Source of the DNA: Gordonia otitidis NBRC 100426
GTDB lineage: Bacteria > Actinomycetota > Actinomycetes > Mycobacteriales > Mycobacteriaceae
Assembly: GCF_000248075.1 (NCBI RefSeq)
Contig: NZ_BAFB01000029.1
Location: 1 to 33,810 of the forward strand
DNA length: 33,810 bases
Reading direction: 5' to 3'
In this document: positions 1 through 8,122 of the stretch, piece by piece
How positions within the stretch are numbered: position 1 is the first letter of the stretch
Layout of the letters: every line of letters begins with the position of its first letter
The notes under the pieces: generated by a model
Seen by the model: the letters and a program-made list of their open reading frames with translations, nothing else
Told to the model about the DNA's origin: nothing
The model's database searches: none
Program-made: the position numbers and the translations under genes

Positions 1-425
1 AGATTCGACGCCGAGGCGCTGACGATCGCTCCCGGTACGTTGCCGCGGGCGATCGAGGTGAAGGCGATCGACGACTGGACCGTCGACGGCACCAGGGTCA
101 GGTACAACAGGCCGGTGTAGAGGTCGTGACCGATCGTCGGTTCGACGATCGGTCGGAGCGCCAACCCGACGAGCGGAAAGACAAGGAAGGTGAACGCGAG
201 GATCGTCAGGTGCAGACGCCAGTGCGCAAGCCCGTTGAGTGCCTCCCGCGGGTGCAGTCGCGCGCCGTACAGGAAGAACAGGAAGCCGATGGCGATCGTG
301 ACCGCCCAGTCGAGCACCTCGGCGAAGGTGCCGCGTGCGGGGAAGAAGGCCGCCACGACGACCGCTGCGAGAATCGCCAGGACAAAACCGTCGATCGGGG
401 ACCGGGCGAGGAGTCGGCGCAGCAC
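1..425 (-). CDS. SBF-like (bile acid:Na+ symporter family) transporter, 3' end cut by window edge
   Basis: Reading the minus strand from a GTG at 425 gives an uninterrupted frame of 141 codons that runs off the window. It is strongly hydrophobic and has the phrases IGFLFFLYGARLHPREAL and WRLHLTILAFTFLVFPLVGL, typical of the SBF-like (YfeH-type) branch of the bile acid:sodium symporter superfamily. About four membrane segments are visible out of the usual 10. The start is fixed by the TAG of the upstream SdpI-family gene at 431-429: the GTG follows after 3 nt, and AGGA lies just before it, so translation is probably coupled. Family members are secondary transporters in the cytoplasmic membrane; the substrate cannot be told. 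The family call is confident, the substrate unknown. Confidence 0.8.
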   Translation of the reverse strand, partial: MLRRLLARSPIDGFVLAILAAVVVAAFFPARGTFAEVLDWAVTIAIGFLFFLYGARLHPREALNGLAHWRLHLTILAFTFLVFPLVGLALRPIVEPTIGHDLYTGLLYLTLVPSTVQSSIAFTSIARGNVPGAIVSASASN

Positions 426-428
426 GTC

Positions 429-1115
429 CTATGGGGTCGGTGCGTGATTGTCGGGGCGTGCGTGATTGTCGGGGCGTCCCGGTGTGGCCGCGGCATTCGC
501 CGTGGGCGCGCCAGCATCAGCCGACGACGCAGCGGGACCGCTCGACGCGACTGCGTCGTCGGTGGAGCACATGCCGCGCAGCGTGCACGACGCGCAACTG
601 TCGGTGCCGCAGTCTGCGGCGGGGTCGGCGGGCGCAGCCGGGGATGTCTGGGCGTGCTCCTCGCCGGTAGCGCTGTGATCGGCTGAGCAGCAACTGCAGC
701 CCGCATCCTCGGCTGGGGCGACGGCGTCGGCCGCACGCACGGCATAGCCGCTGACCGCGCCGACCAGCAGAATGCCCGCCAGGAGTGCGATCAGCCCGAA
801 CACCACAGACCACGCACTGTCGACGGCCAGTGTCAGTGCGCCACCGGCGATCAAGATGACCGCGGCGCCGAGTGTTCCGGGTGCCGCGATGCGGTTCGCC
901 AGTGCGAATGCCTCGGGTGAAGCCATCGTCGAGTCGGTACGAACCCCGAAGTAGCGGTTGCGTGGGAGACGGCCGACCAGGCCGGTCGCTCCCACGATCA
1001 GCCACACCAGGGCCAACGCACAGACGCATACCGAGACCACGATCGACACCACTTGCACCCGATCACCATACTTTTCCCGTCCACCCGACGTCGATTTCAG
1101 GGCAGCCGAAGCCAC
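429..1115 (-). CDS. SdpI-family membrane protein with Cys-rich hydrophilic tail
   Basis: The N-terminal half has three hydrophobic segments. Between the first and second lies [20 protein letters not shown], the SdpI-family signature (SdpI of Bacillus is the immunity protein against the SdpC toxin; most homologues have no known function). From about residue 130 the protein becomes a hydrophilic tail with eight cysteines grouped as [13 protein letters not shown] and LRGMC, followed by an Ala/Pro-rich end with a six-residue duplication (RPDNHA twice). Metal binding by the tail is inference. The GTG at 1115 lies 17 nt from the divergent leuS start and has AGGG upstream; a later GTG at 1058, just before the first membrane segment, is equally possible. 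The stop lies 3 nt before the SBF-like transporter, so the two probably share a transcript. Confidence 0.72.
   Translation of the reverse strand: MASAALKSTSGGREKYGDRVQVVSIVVSVCVCALALVWLIVGATGLVGRLPRNRYFGVRTDSTMASPEAFALANRIAAPGTLGAAVILIAGGALTLAVDSAWSVVFGLIALLAGILLVGAVSGYAVRAADAVAPAEDAGCSCCSADHSATGEEHAQTSPAAPADPAADCGTDSCASCTLRGMCSTDDAVASSGPAASSADAGAPTANAAATPGRPDNHARPDNHAPTP
442..477. repeat. Perfect 18-bp tandem duplication inside the SdpI-family gene
   Basis: Positions 442-459 and 460-477 are identical (GCGTGATTGTCGGGGCGT twice). The unit is a multiple of three, so the frame is kept and the encoded C-terminus reads [12 protein letters not shown]. Confidence 0.9.
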
Positions 1116-1119
1116 GATT

Positions 1120-1134
1120 TACCCTGGTGAGGTG
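1120..1134 (+). promoter_or_regulatory. Putative -10 element of a leaderless leuS transcript
   Basis: TACCCT at 1120-1125 fits the actinobacterial -10 pattern TANNNT, and the GTG start of leuS begins 6 nt later, where transcription would start. No clear Shine-Dalgarno lies before the GTG. This spacing suggests a leaderless mRNA, which is common in Mycobacteriales. No convincing -35 was found. Confidence 0.4.
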
Positions 1135-4053
1135 AGCACCGCCGACATCTCCACCCCCGAGGGCGCCGCCAATCCGGCGAGCACCGACCCAGCTTCCGCG
1201 ACGCCGGGGCACCGCTACACCGCTCGACTCGCGGGCGAGATCGAGGAGCGCTGGCAGCGCGAGTGGACGCAGCGCCGCGCCTTCGAGGCGCCCAACCCGG
1301 TCGGACCGCTCGCCGGCGACATGAGCGCCTTCGACGGCAGCGGGCCCGACGCTCCCGACAAGCTGTTCGTCCAGGACATGTTCCCGTATCCGTCCGGATC
1401 GGGACTGCACGTCGGGCACCCGCTCGGGTTCATCGCCAGCGACGTCTTCGCCCGGTTCCAGCGCATGACGGGCGCCAACGTGCTGCACACGATGGGTTTC
1501 GACTCGTTCGGTCTTCCGGCTGAGCAGTACGCGGTGCAGACCGGTACCCATCCGCGTACCACCACCGAGGCCAACATCGAGCGTTACCTCGGCCAGATCC
1601 GACGCCTCGGCCTCGGACACGACGAGCGTCGTCGTATCGCGACGACCGACGTCTCGTTCTACCGATGGACACAGTGGATCTTCCTGCAGATCTACAACGC
1701 CTGGTACGACGACGAGGCGGGCAAGGCGCGTCGTATCGACGAGCTGATCGCCGAGTTCGACAGCGGCACACGCACACTCGACGACGGTAGGGTATGGGCC
1801 AACCTGTCCGCGACAGAGAAGTCCGACGTCGTCGACTCGTATCGTCTTGTCTACCTCAGTGATTCGTTGGTCAACTGGGCGCCCGGTCTGGGCACGGTGC
1901 TGGCCAACGAGGAGGTCACCGCCGACGGTCGCAGCGACCGCGGCAACTTCCCGGTGTTCCGCAAGCACCTGCGGCAGTGGATGATGCGCATCACCGCCTA
2001 CTCCGACCGCCTGCTCGACGACCTCGAGTTGCTGGACTGGCCGGAGAAGGTCAAGACCATGCAGCGCAACTGGATCGGACGTTCTCGCGGTGCACAGGTG
2101 CAGTTCCCCGTGCCGGGAGTCCCGGCGCAGGCCGACGGCGATGCGGTCATCGAGGTCTTCACAACCCGACCCGACACCCTCTTCGGCGCCACCTACATGG
2201 TGCTCGCGCCCGAGCACCCATTGGTCGACGCTCTCACCGCCGACGCCTGGCCCGACGGTGTCGACACTCGCTGGACGTACTCCGCGGACTCGCCCGCAGC
2301 GGCAATCGAGAACTACCGCGCGTCGATCGCCGCGAAGTCGGATCTCGAGCGCCAGGAGAACAAGGAGAAGACAGGCGTCTTCACCGGCTCGTACGCGACG
2401 AATCCGGTGAACGGAGAACAGGTTCCGGTGTTCGTCGCGGACTACGTCCTGATGGGCTACGGCACCGGCGCGATCATGGCCGTGCCCGCGCACGACTCGC
2501 GCGACTACGAGTTCGCCACGGTCTTCGGGCTGCCGATCGTGGAGGTCATCGGATCCGAGCAGGGCGTCGCAGAGCAGGCCTACGTCGGTGACGGCCCGCT
2601 GGTGAACTCGGGCTTCCTCGACGGCAAGAACGTCGAGGACGCGAAGGCTGTCATAGTCGAATGGCTCGAGAACCAGGGCAAGGGCAAGGGAACCGTACAG
2701 TACAAGCTCCGCGACTGGCTGTTTGCGCGACAGCGGTACTGGGGCGAGCCGTTCCCGATCGTCTACGACGAGGACGGTCGCGCACACGCACTGCCGGAAT
2801 CGATGCTGCCGGTAGAGCTTCCGGAGGTCGAGGACTACGCTCCCGTCGCGTTCGATCCCGACGACGCCGACAGCGAACCCAGCCCGCCGCTGGCGAAGGC
2901 AACCGACTGGATAAACGTCGAACTCGATCTCGGCGACGGACCCAAGATGTACAAGCGGGACGCGAACGTCATGCCGCAGTGGGCTGGAAGCTCGTGGTAT
3001 CAGTTGCGCTACATCGACCCGACGAACGAAGCAGAGTTCTGCGCCAAGGAGAACGAGGCCTATTGGATGGGTCCGCGGCCGGAGCTGCACGGACTCAGCG
3101 ATCCGGGCGGACTCGACCTCTACATCGGCGGAGTCGAGCATGCCGTGCTGCACCTGCTGTACTCACGTTTCTGGCACAAGGTGCTCTTCGACCTAGGGTA
3201 CGTCACGAGTAGCGAGCCGTACCGAAAGCTGTTCAACCAGGGCATGATCCAGGCGTATGCGTTCACCGATTCGCGCGGCATCTATGTGCCCGCCGACGAG
3301 GTGACCGAACTCGATGGCGAGTTCTTCTACAACGGCGAGAAGGTCACCCAGGAGTACGGCAAGATGGGCAAGTCGCTGAAGAACTCGGTGACACCCGACG
3401 ACATCGCCGCCGAGTACGGTGCGGATACGCTGCGGCTCTACGAGATGTTCATGGGTCCGCTCGATCAGTCGAGGCCGTGGGCGACGAAGGACGTCGTCGG
3501 CCTCCAGCGATTCCTGCAACGCGTGTGGCGCCTCGTCGTCGACGAGGAATCAGGCGAGGTGCGGGTTGCCGACATCGATCCCGACGACGAGACACTTCGC
3601 CTGTTGCACAAGACGATTGCCGAGGTTCGCGAGGACTACAACGGTCTTCGAGACAACATCGCCGTCGCCGCACTGACCAAACTGACGAGCCATCTGACGA
3701 AGCGCTATCCCGACGGCGCTCCCCGTGACACGGTAGAGCAGGTCGTGCTCATGCTGGCGCCGCTCGCACCGCATATCTCCGAGGAGTTGTGGTCACGTCT
3801 CGGGCATGACGAGCTGCTGGTACGCGGACCGTTCCCCGTCGCCGATGAGCGGTATCTCGTCGACGACACCATCGAAATCCCGATCCAGGTCAAGGGCAAG
3901 GTGCGCAGCCGCATCACCGTCCCCGCCGACGCCGACGAAGCGACCATTCGCGGAGCAGCCCTCGACGACGACAAGGTCGTCGCGCTGCTCGACGGCCAAC
4001 CGCCGCGCAAGGTGATCGTCGTACCCGGACGGATGGTGAACATCGTTCCGTGA
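1132..4053 (+). CDS. leuS: Leucyl-tRNA synthetase
   Basis: Charges tRNA-Leu with leucine in the cytoplasm (class I aminoacyl-tRNA synthetase). The 973-residue product shows the HIGH-type signature HVGH at 93-96 in [16 protein letters not shown], the CP1 editing domain with [20 protein letters not shown] from residue 344 (proofreading of mischarged tRNA), and the KMSKS loop as KMGKS at 744-748. The tRNA-binding C-terminal region ends in [15 protein letters not shown]. Length and domain order are normal for actinobacteria. The frame is open upstream to 958, but GTG 1132 is chosen because the upstream residues are not LeuRS-like and the divergent SdpI-family gene begins there. The stop overlaps the adenylate cyclase start by 4 nt (GTGA). 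Confidence 0.97.
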   Translation: MSTADISTPEGAANPASTDPASATPGHRYTARLAGEIEERWQREWTQRRAFEAPNPVGPLAGDMSAFDGSGPDAPDKLFVQDMFPYPSGSGLHVGHPLGFIASDVFARFQRMTGANVLHTMGFDSFGLPAEQYAVQTGTHPRTTTEANIERYLGQIRRLGLGHDERRRIATTDVSFYRWTQWIFLQIYNAWYDDEAGKARRIDELIAEFDSGTRTLDDGRVWANLSATEKSDVVDSYRLVYLSDSLVNWAPGLGTVLANEEVTADGRSDRGNFPVFRKHLRQWMMRITAYSDRLLDDLELLDWPEKVKTMQRNWIGRSRGAQVQFPVPGVPAQADGDAVIEVFTTRPDTLFGATYMVLAPEHPLVDALTADAWPDGVDTRWTYSADSPAAAIENYRASIAAKSDLERQENKEKTGVFTGSYATNPVNGEQVPVFVADYVLMGYGTGAIMAVPAHDSRDYEFATVFGLPIVEVIGSEQGVAEQAYVGDGPLVNSGFLDGKNVEDAKAVIVEWLENQGKGKGTVQYKLRDWLFARQRYWGEPFPIVYDEDGRAHALPESMLPVELPEVEDYAPVAFDPDDADSEPSPPLAKATDWINVELDLGDGPKMYKRDANVMPQWAGSSWYQLRYIDPTNEAEFCAKENEAYWMGPRPELHGLSDPGGLDLYIGGVEHAVLHLLYSRFWHKVLFDLGYVTSSEPYRKLFNQGMIQAYAFTDSRGIYVPADEVTELDGEFFYNGEKVTQEYGKMGKSLKNSVTPDDIAAEYGADTLRLYEMFMGPLDQSRPWATKDVVGLQRFLQRVWRLVVDEESGEVRVADIDPDDETLRLLHKTIAEVREDYNGLRDNIAVAALTKLTSHLTKRYPDGAPRDTVEQVVLMLAPLAPHISEELWSRLGHDELLVRGPFPVADERYLVDDTIEIPIQVKGKVRSRITVPADADEATIRGAALDDDKVVALLDGQPPRKVIVVPGRMVNIVP

Positions 4054-4922
4054 TCGCCGACGATGGCGCGACGCCCGGTGATGGTGGCTCGAAAGACGAT
4101 GAGTCCCGCGACGGTGCACCCGCTGACAACAACCCGCGCGACAACGTGCGCGGGCAGTCGGGTCCGGCCCGTGTCGGAGAGTTCCTCAGTCGCGCCGACC
4201 GCACGCCGTCGCTCATCCGGGCCGCACAGCTGCCAAGGAAGCTGACGCCCGAAACGGTTCCCGAGCTCGATCTCTCGCGCCCCACCCGACTGTCGGACCG
4301 CATGGAGCGGCTGCTGACCGGTGCTGACCGGTCGCCGAGCGCCTCGCGTGAGCTCGCCCTCACGGTGGTGAAGGTGTGGCAGGCCCTCGTCGACCGCAGA
4401 TCTGCGAACAGCCCGCACACCGGCGACGTGACGGTCGTGTTCACCGATCTCGTCGGATTCTCGTCGTGGGCGCTACGTGCCGGTGACGACAGCGTGCTGT
4501 CGCTGATCGGTGAGGTGAATCGCGTGAGCAGCGAGATCGTGGCCGCGCACAGGGGTCGGATCGTCAAGTCGCTCGGCGACGGCGTCATGGCAGTGTTCCC
4601 CGACGCGGGTGATGCCATTCTCGCCGCATTCGAACTGTGCGGCGCCGTCAGCGCGATCACCCACGATGACTACCGTGCGCAGCTGCGCGCCGGAGTGCAC
4701 ACCGGAACTCCGCGTCAGGTCGGTGACGACTACCTCGGCGTCGACGTGAATATCGCGGCACGCGTCGCCGATGCCGCCGGAACCGGCAAGGTGCTCGCCA
4801 CCAGTGATGCGCTGCAGTCGGCAGAAGGCCTCCAATTGCTCAGCCGCAAGCGGCGTTTCAAGGCGAAGGGCACGCCCCGCGACCTCGAAGTGTTCGCAGT
4901 AGTGCCGCTTCTCGACGAATGA
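4050..4922 (+). CDS. Class III adenylate/guanylate cyclase
   Basis: Makes cAMP from ATP; soluble, with no membrane segment. The first ~110 residues are hydrophilic and not recognised; the catalytic domain follows at about 125-285. Visible catalytic elements: metal-binding Asp133 in [13 protein letters not shown], Lys173 and the second metal Asp177 in [14 protein letters not shown], and the Asn234-Arg238 pair in VDVNIAARV, which stabilises the transition state. Lys173 and Asp232 match the purine-specifying positions of adenylate rather than guanylate cyclases (inference). A single domain means it must act as a homodimer. The GTG start overlaps the leuS TGA, so its expression is probably tied to leuS by translational coupling. 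The N-terminal ~100 residues could be a regulatory module. Confidence 0.9.
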   Translation: MIADDGATPGDGGSKDDESRDGAPADNNPRDNVRGQSGPARVGEFLSRADRTPSLIRAAQLPRKLTPETVPELDLSRPTRLSDRMERLLTGADRSPSASRELALTVVKVWQALVDRRSANSPHTGDVTVVFTDLVGFSSWALRAGDDSVLSLIGEVNRVSSEIVAAHRGRIVKSLGDGVMAVFPDAGDAILAAFELCGAVSAITHDDYRAQLRAGVHTGTPRQVGDDYLGVDVNIAARVADAAGTGKVLATSDALQSAEGLQLLSRKRRFKAKGTPRDLEVFAVVPLLDE

Positions 4923-4946
4923 GCGGGCCGTCAGAGGCAGAGCTCG

Positions 4947-5279
4947 TCACTTCGGTGGCAGCGATCGTGCGTACCCGGCACCCAGGCTGACCCACTTCTC
5001 GAGCTGACGCTTGATGCGGATGCCCTCGGCCGAGACCCGCAACCAGCCACGCGTCTCCCGGCCCGACATGACCACCGGAGCGGTGTGCGCCGCGCTCAAG
5101 TAGGCGTCGGTCTCGTCCGGCGGCACGCGCACCATCAGTCCACCGTGCCCGCTCGCCGCAACAGCCATGTTGCCGTCGACCAAGAACGCGAGACCGCCGA
5201 ACATCGCCTTCTCTCCGACGCCGCTCTCACCAGACAGCAACTCGCGGATGCGGTGGGCGAGGTCGTCGTCGTAGACCAT
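4947..5279 (-). CDS. TfoX N-terminal domain protein
   Basis: A small 110-residue protein made only of the TfoX-N fold, recognised by EKAMFGGLAFLVDGNMAVAA and the later GRETRGWLRV and EKWVSLGAGYARSLP. In gamma-proteobacteria TfoX activates competence genes, but there the protein also has a C-terminal domain that is absent here. Single-domain actinobacterial copies have no established function, so no competence role should be assumed. It converges with the cyclase gene (24 bp between stops) and diverges from the acyl-CoA dehydrogenase gene. The start is ATG 5279. Confidence 0.85.
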   Translation of the reverse strand: MVYDDDLAHRIRELLSGESGVGEKAMFGGLAFLVDGNMAVAASGHGGLMVRVPPDETDAYLSAAHTAPVVMSGRETRGWLRVSAEGIRIKRQLEKWVSLGAGYARSLPPK

Positions 5280-5378
5280 GTGGCCAGCGTAAACGGTCTC
5301 CAGGCTGCACGGAGCGGTACTGCTGACCGACGACGCCCCGCGGGACCGGCACGCAGTTACGGTGGGGGCTGGAAATCA

Positions 5379-5398
5379 ATCTTACCGCGCAGTAAGAT
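5379..5398. promoter_or_regulatory. Palindromic operator over the -10 of the acyl-CoA dehydrogenase gene
   Basis: ATCTTACCGCGCAGTAAGAT matches its reverse complement at 18 of 20 positions (arms ATCTTAC and GTAAGAT). The right arm contains TAAGAT (5393-5398), a good -10, placed 6 nt before the ATG at 5405. That predicts a leaderless transcript whose promoter would be blocked by a bound dimeric repressor. A TetR-family fatty acid regulator is the likeliest binder, by inference only; none is encoded nearby. Confidence 0.6.
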
Positions 5399-5404
5399 AC
5401 CGGC

Positions 5405-6604
5405 ATGGCAATCAACCTCGAGCTCCCCCAGAAGCTCGCCCCGGTCACCGAGCAGGCGCACCTCGCCGCCGAGCACATCTTCCGGCCCATCTCGCGCACG
5501 TACGACAAGGCCGAGCACACCTACCCGCAGGAGCTCGACGAGCTGGGCAAGCTCGCTCGCGAGGCCACGCGCAAGGGTCGCGAATCCGATGCCGCAGACA
5601 AGTCGTCGGCAAAGAAGTCCGACGTCGTCAACGGCGGCAACATGCGGGCCGTGCTGCACGGCGTCGAAATGGGCTGGGGCGACGTCGCGCTCATGCTGTC
5701 GATCCCGTACCAAGGTCTGGGTAACGCAGCGATCGCCGCGGTCGCCAACCCTGAGCAGCTCGAGAAGTTCAAGGACGTCTGGGCGTCGATGGCCATCACA
5801 GAGCCGAGCTTCGGCTCCGATTCGGCTGCGGTCAGTACCACCGCGACGCTCGACGGCGACGACTACGTCATCAACGGAGAGAAGATCTTCGTGACCGCTG
5901 GGTCACGCGCCGACCACGTCGTCGTCTGGGCGACGGTCGACAAGTCTGCGGGTCGCGCGGCCATCAAGAGCTTCGTGGTGCCGATGACCACCGAGGGCGT
6001 CTCGGTGGTGCGTCTCGAGCACAAGCTCGGTATCCGTGCCTCCGACACCGCGGTTCTCCGCTTCGAGGACGCACGTGTCCCCGCCGAGAATCTGCTCGGC
6101 TCACCGGAAGTCGACACCAAGAAGGCCTTCGCCGGCGTGATGCAGACCTTCGACAACACCCGCCCGCTCGTCGCGGCCATGGCGATCGGACTCGGCCGGG
6201 CTGCGCTCGAGGAGCTGCGCACTGTCATCGAGGGCGCGGGCCTCGAGATCGACTACGATCAGCCCGCCGCCAACCAGGCTGCCGCCGTGCACGACTTCAT
6301 CCGCCTCGAATCCGATTGGGAGGCTTCGTGGTTGCTGGCCATCCGCGCCGCATGGATGGCCGACAACAAGCAGCCGAACTCCACCGAGGCGTCGATGTCC
6401 AAGGCCAAGGCCGGGCGTATGGTCACCGAGTTGACCAACAAGGCTGTCGAGATCGGCGGAACCGTGGGCTATTCGGAGGTAGGCCTACTCGAGAAGTGGG
6501 CCCGCGACTCCAAGATCCTCGACATCTTCGAGGGCACACAGCAGATCCAACAGCTGATCATCGCGCGCCGCGTGCTCGGCAAGTCGAGCAGCGAGCTGAA
6601 GTAG
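5405..6604 (+). CDS. Acyl-CoA dehydrogenase, FadE23-like
   Basis: FAD-dependent alpha,beta-dehydrogenation of an acyl-CoA, first step of beta-oxidation, in the cytoplasm. The 399-residue product has the family's FAD/substrate motif MAITEPSFGSDSA, the middle beta-domain (DGDDYVINGEKIFVTAGSRADH) and the C-terminal DIFEGTQQIQQ in which Glu376 is at the catalytic-base position of medium-chain dehydrogenases. The start MAINLELPQKL and the insertion around residues 50-75 resemble mycobacterial FadE23; that match is from memory, and no FadE24-type partner is next to it. Start at ATG 5405 with the -10 6 nt upstream and no Shine-Dalgarno. A hairpin follows the stop. Acyl chain specificity cannot be read from the sequence. 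Confidence 0.9.
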   Translation: MAINLELPQKLAPVTEQAHLAAEHIFRPISRTYDKAEHTYPQELDELGKLAREATRKGRESDAADKSSAKKSDVVNGGNMRAVLHGVEMGWGDVALMLSIPYQGLGNAAIAAVANPEQLEKFKDVWASMAITEPSFGSDSAAVSTTATLDGDDYVINGEKIFVTAGSRADHVVVWATVDKSAGRAAIKSFVVPMTTEGVSVVRLEHKLGIRASDTAVLRFEDARVPAENLLGSPEVDTKKAFAGVMQTFDNTRPLVAAMAIGLGRAALEELRTVIEGAGLEIDYDQPAANQAAAVHDFIRLESDWEASWLLAIRAAWMADNKQPNSTEASMSKAKAGRMVTELTNKAVEIGGTVGYSEVGLLEKWARDSKILDIFEGTQQIQQLIIARRVLGKSSSELK

Positions 6605-6617
6605 GTTCCGCCGCAGG

Positions 6618-6654
6618 CTCGACGCCGATTGCTCGCCGCAGCAGCGGCGTCGAG
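6618..6654. terminator. Hairpin after the acyl-CoA dehydrogenase gene
   Basis: Perfect 9-bp arms CTCGACGCC (6618-6626) and GGCGTCGAG (6646-6654) enclose a 19-nt loop, 14 nt after the stop codon. There is no T-run, as is common for GC-rich actinobacterial terminators. Confidence 0.5.
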
Positions 6655-6670
6655 GGTTCTCGCCGCGTAA

Positions 6671-6790
6671 CTACGATGCGCGGCAGAGGAATCCGCGGAT
6701 CAGCATGGCCTCGTGGTCGCTCAGGACACCGATATCGGCAGTGGCTGCCCACTGCTCGAGGTCGCCCGCGTCTCTTCCCGTGCAGTGCAT
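6671..6790 (-). CDS. Possible short ORF or gene remnant, 39 aa
   Basis: A minus-strand frame from ATG 6790 to TAG 6671 encodes an acidic, protein-like peptide that includes DLEQWAATADIGVLSDHEAM. It has no good ribosome binding site and no family could be recognised. It may be the tail of a decayed gene, like the fragment on the other strand just downstream, or a chance frame. Confidence 0.2.
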   Translation of the reverse strand: MHCTGRDAGDLEQWAATADIGVLSDHEAMLIRGFLCRAS

Positions 6791-6811
6791 TGTGGGGGCG
6801 GACCCATCTGA

Positions 6812-6904
6812 CAGCGGACGGGCGAGACCGAGGTGTCGGTTTCAGCGATGAATGTCGAGGCCGGAGGAATCGCGAACGCCACCATCTACGAGCGGGTCGA
6901 CTGA
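6812..6904 (+). pseudogene. Possible C-terminal remnant of a thiolase (FadA family)
   Basis: From just after an in-frame TGA (6809-6811) to TGA 6902-6904, the plus strand reads about 30 residues ending NVEAGGIANATIYERVD. This resembles the extreme C-terminus of FadA-type acetyl-CoA acetyltransferases, which typically end CEGGGQANVTIIERL or similar; the catalytic Cys is missing here. It has no start codon context and no upstream thiolase body. The call is inference from a short pattern. Confidence 0.35.
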
Positions 6905-6922
6905 TACTTTGTCTCCAAAGTA
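6905..6922. promoter_or_regulatory. Inverted repeat upstream of the isomerase gene
   Basis: TACTTTGTCTCCAAAGTA has perfect 7-bp arms (TACTTTG, CAAAGTA) around TCTC. It overlaps the KstR-like site by 2 bp and covers the likely -35 (TTGTCT, 6909-6914). It does not fit the KstR or KstR2 patterns, so a second regulator is possible. Confidence 0.5.
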
Positions 6923-6934
6923 GAACACGTTCTA
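6921..6934. promoter_or_regulatory. KstR-type operator
   Basis: TAGAACACGTTCTA fits the mycobacterial KstR consensus TnnAACnnGTTnnA at every fixed position and is palindromic apart from the two central bases. KstR is the TetR-family repressor of cholesterol catabolism, relieved by a 3-oxo-steroid CoA thioester. The site lies between a -35 (TTGTCT, 6909) and a -10 (TAGAAT, 6933-6938; 18-bp spacer), so binding should block the promoter. Confidence 0.75.
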
Positions 6935-6949
6935 GAATCGGAGACGTAG

Positions 6950-7345
6950 ATGACCGTCGAGCAGGACCAGACCGAGCTGTCGAGCAGGATCGACGCCACC
7001 GTGCAGGCGTACATCGACCTGCTCACCAATGGGACCGCCGAGCAGATCGCCGATCTCTTCGCGGCAGACGCCACCGTCGAGGACCCGATCGGCGCCGACA
7101 TCCGCGACACCCGCGAGCAACTCGTCGAGTTCTACGGGATCATCACCGGGATGGACGAGCACGTCGCGACCCTGAACTGGAAGAAGATCGCCGGTGACAC
7201 CGCGGTCTTCGAGTTCACGCTGGTCACCGGTACCGCCGACATGCGCTTCGAGATCACGCCGATCGACATCATGGTCTTCGACGCCGACGGCAAGATCTCC
7301 TCGATGCGCGCGGTGTGGGAGCCCAGCGACCTCAAGCAGCTGTAG
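6950..7345 (+). CDS. Ketosteroid isomerase (delta5-3-ketosteroid isomerase, NTF2 fold)
   Basis: Predicted to move the C5-C6 double bond of 3-keto-delta5 steroids to C4-C5 in the cytoplasm during sterol ring breakdown. The 131-residue product aligns by eye with the Comamonas/Pseudomonas enzyme: FAADATVEDPIGAD, then TPIDIMVFDADGKISSMRAVW. All three catalytic residues are present: Tyr21 in VQAYIDLL (Tyr14 of Comamonas KSI), Asp45 in VEDPIG (Asp38, the proton shuttle) and Asp106 in TPIDIM (Asp99). This sets it apart from the many NTF2-fold SnoaL-like proteins that lack them. GGAGA 5 nt before ATG 6950 fixes the start. The KstR-type operator in its promoter supports a steroid role independently of the protein. 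No other steroid gene is adjacent; the SDR gene converges 4 bp away and is not co-transcribed. Confidence 0.88.
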   Translation: MTVEQDQTELSSRIDATVQAYIDLLTNGTAEQIADLFAADATVEDPIGADIRDTREQLVEFYGIITGMDEHVATLNWKKIAGDTAVFEFTLVTGTADMRFEITPIDIMVFDADGKISSMRAVWEPSDLKQL

Positions 7346-7349
7346 GAGG

Positions 7350-8027
7350 TCATGCCCGACCGGTCGGGCGCAGCACAATCTCTGTCGGGTGGGCGTCTGC
7401 CGGCGTCTGGATCGCCGTGACCACCGCGCCCGCCACGGTCGAGGGCGTCAAGAACTTCGACCCGTCGTAGTCGTCGCCCTCGATCGCGACCAACTCGCGT
7501 TGCATGTCGGTGTCGATGCGGCCGGGGAACACTGACGTCACACGCAGTGACGGCTCCTCACCGCGTAGCGCGTCAGCGAGGGCGCGCAACCCGAACTTGC
7601 TCGCCGCGTAGGCGCCCCAACCGGGATTGGCACGTATTCCGGCGCCCGAGTTGATGAACACCACGTGACCCCGCGCTGCGCGCAGTGCGGGCAGCAGCGT
7701 GCGTGTCACCTCCGCGGCGGCCACCAGGTTGACCTCGAGCACGTGCCGCCACTCGTCGGCAGTCGTCTCCGCGACGGGGGACAGCGTCGAACCGACACCC
7801 GCGCTGTGCACGAGAACATCCAACGACCCGATCGCTGCCGCTGCGGAGGCCACCGCGTCGTGGTCGGTGAGTTCGACGGCGAAGGTCGTCGCATCGAGCT
7901 CTGCGGCAAGTGCATCGAGCGTGTCCGACGGCCTGCCGCCCAGTACGAGAGAGTGCGTCGGTGCGAGCTGTCGGGCGATGGCGGCGCCGAGGCCGCGGCT
8001 GGCGCCGGTGATCAATGCGGTTGGCAT
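7350..8027 (-). CDS. Short-chain dehydrogenase/reductase
   Basis: Classical SDR of 225 residues, NAD(P)-dependent oxidoreductase of unknown substrate. Visible: the cofactor loop TGASRGLG at residues 7-14, LDVLVHSAG (the NNAG position), the active-site Ser in FINSGAG, and the catalytic YAASK with Tyr140 and Lys144. PGRIDTDM follows as the usual PGxxxT segment. An Arg in GGRPSDTL after the second beta strand suggests NADPH preference (inference). The start is ATG 8027. It converges with the isomerase gene, 4 bp between stops, and diverges from the glycoside hydrolase gene, leaving 95 bp for both promoters. Confidence 0.88.
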   Translation of the reverse strand: MPTALITGASRGLGAAIARQLAPTHSLVLGGRPSDTLDALAAELDATTFAVELTDHDAVASAAAAIGSLDVLVHSAGVGSTLSPVAETTADEWRHVLEVNLVAAAEVTRTLLPALRAARGHVVFINSGAGIRANPGWGAYAASKFGLRALADALRGEEPSLRVTSVFPGRIDTDMQRELVAIEGDDYDGSKFLTPSTVAGAVVTAIQTPADAHPTEIVLRPTGRA

Positions 8028-8122
8028 GGTTTCAACCGTACGGCTGTCGACACCGTCGGCTCGAGTGTCGCAGCCCGCGACCTCGCGCGGCGAGGACCGA
8101 CCAGGCAGTGCAGAATCAACGC

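Larger units (their letters stand above)
6605..6949. other. 345-bp region between fadE-like and isomerase genes
   Basis: No intact conserved gene was found. It holds the hairpin at 6618-6654, a possible 39-codon minus-strand frame (6671-6790), a possible thiolase C-terminal remnant (6812-6904) and the regulatory sites of the isomerase gene (6905-6949). Confidence 0.7.

Noticed and set aside
1063-3153. A 696-codon open frame antisense to leuS
   Set aside because: It is a GC-rich shadow of leuS with no recognisable domain; LeuRS motifs on the plus strand are unambiguous.
6316-7197. A 293-codon frame spanning the end of the acyl-CoA dehydrogenase gene and the isomerase gene
   Set aside because: Arg/Gly-rich out-of-frame shadow of two well-supported genes; it would ignore the hairpin, the operator and the Shine-Dalgarno.
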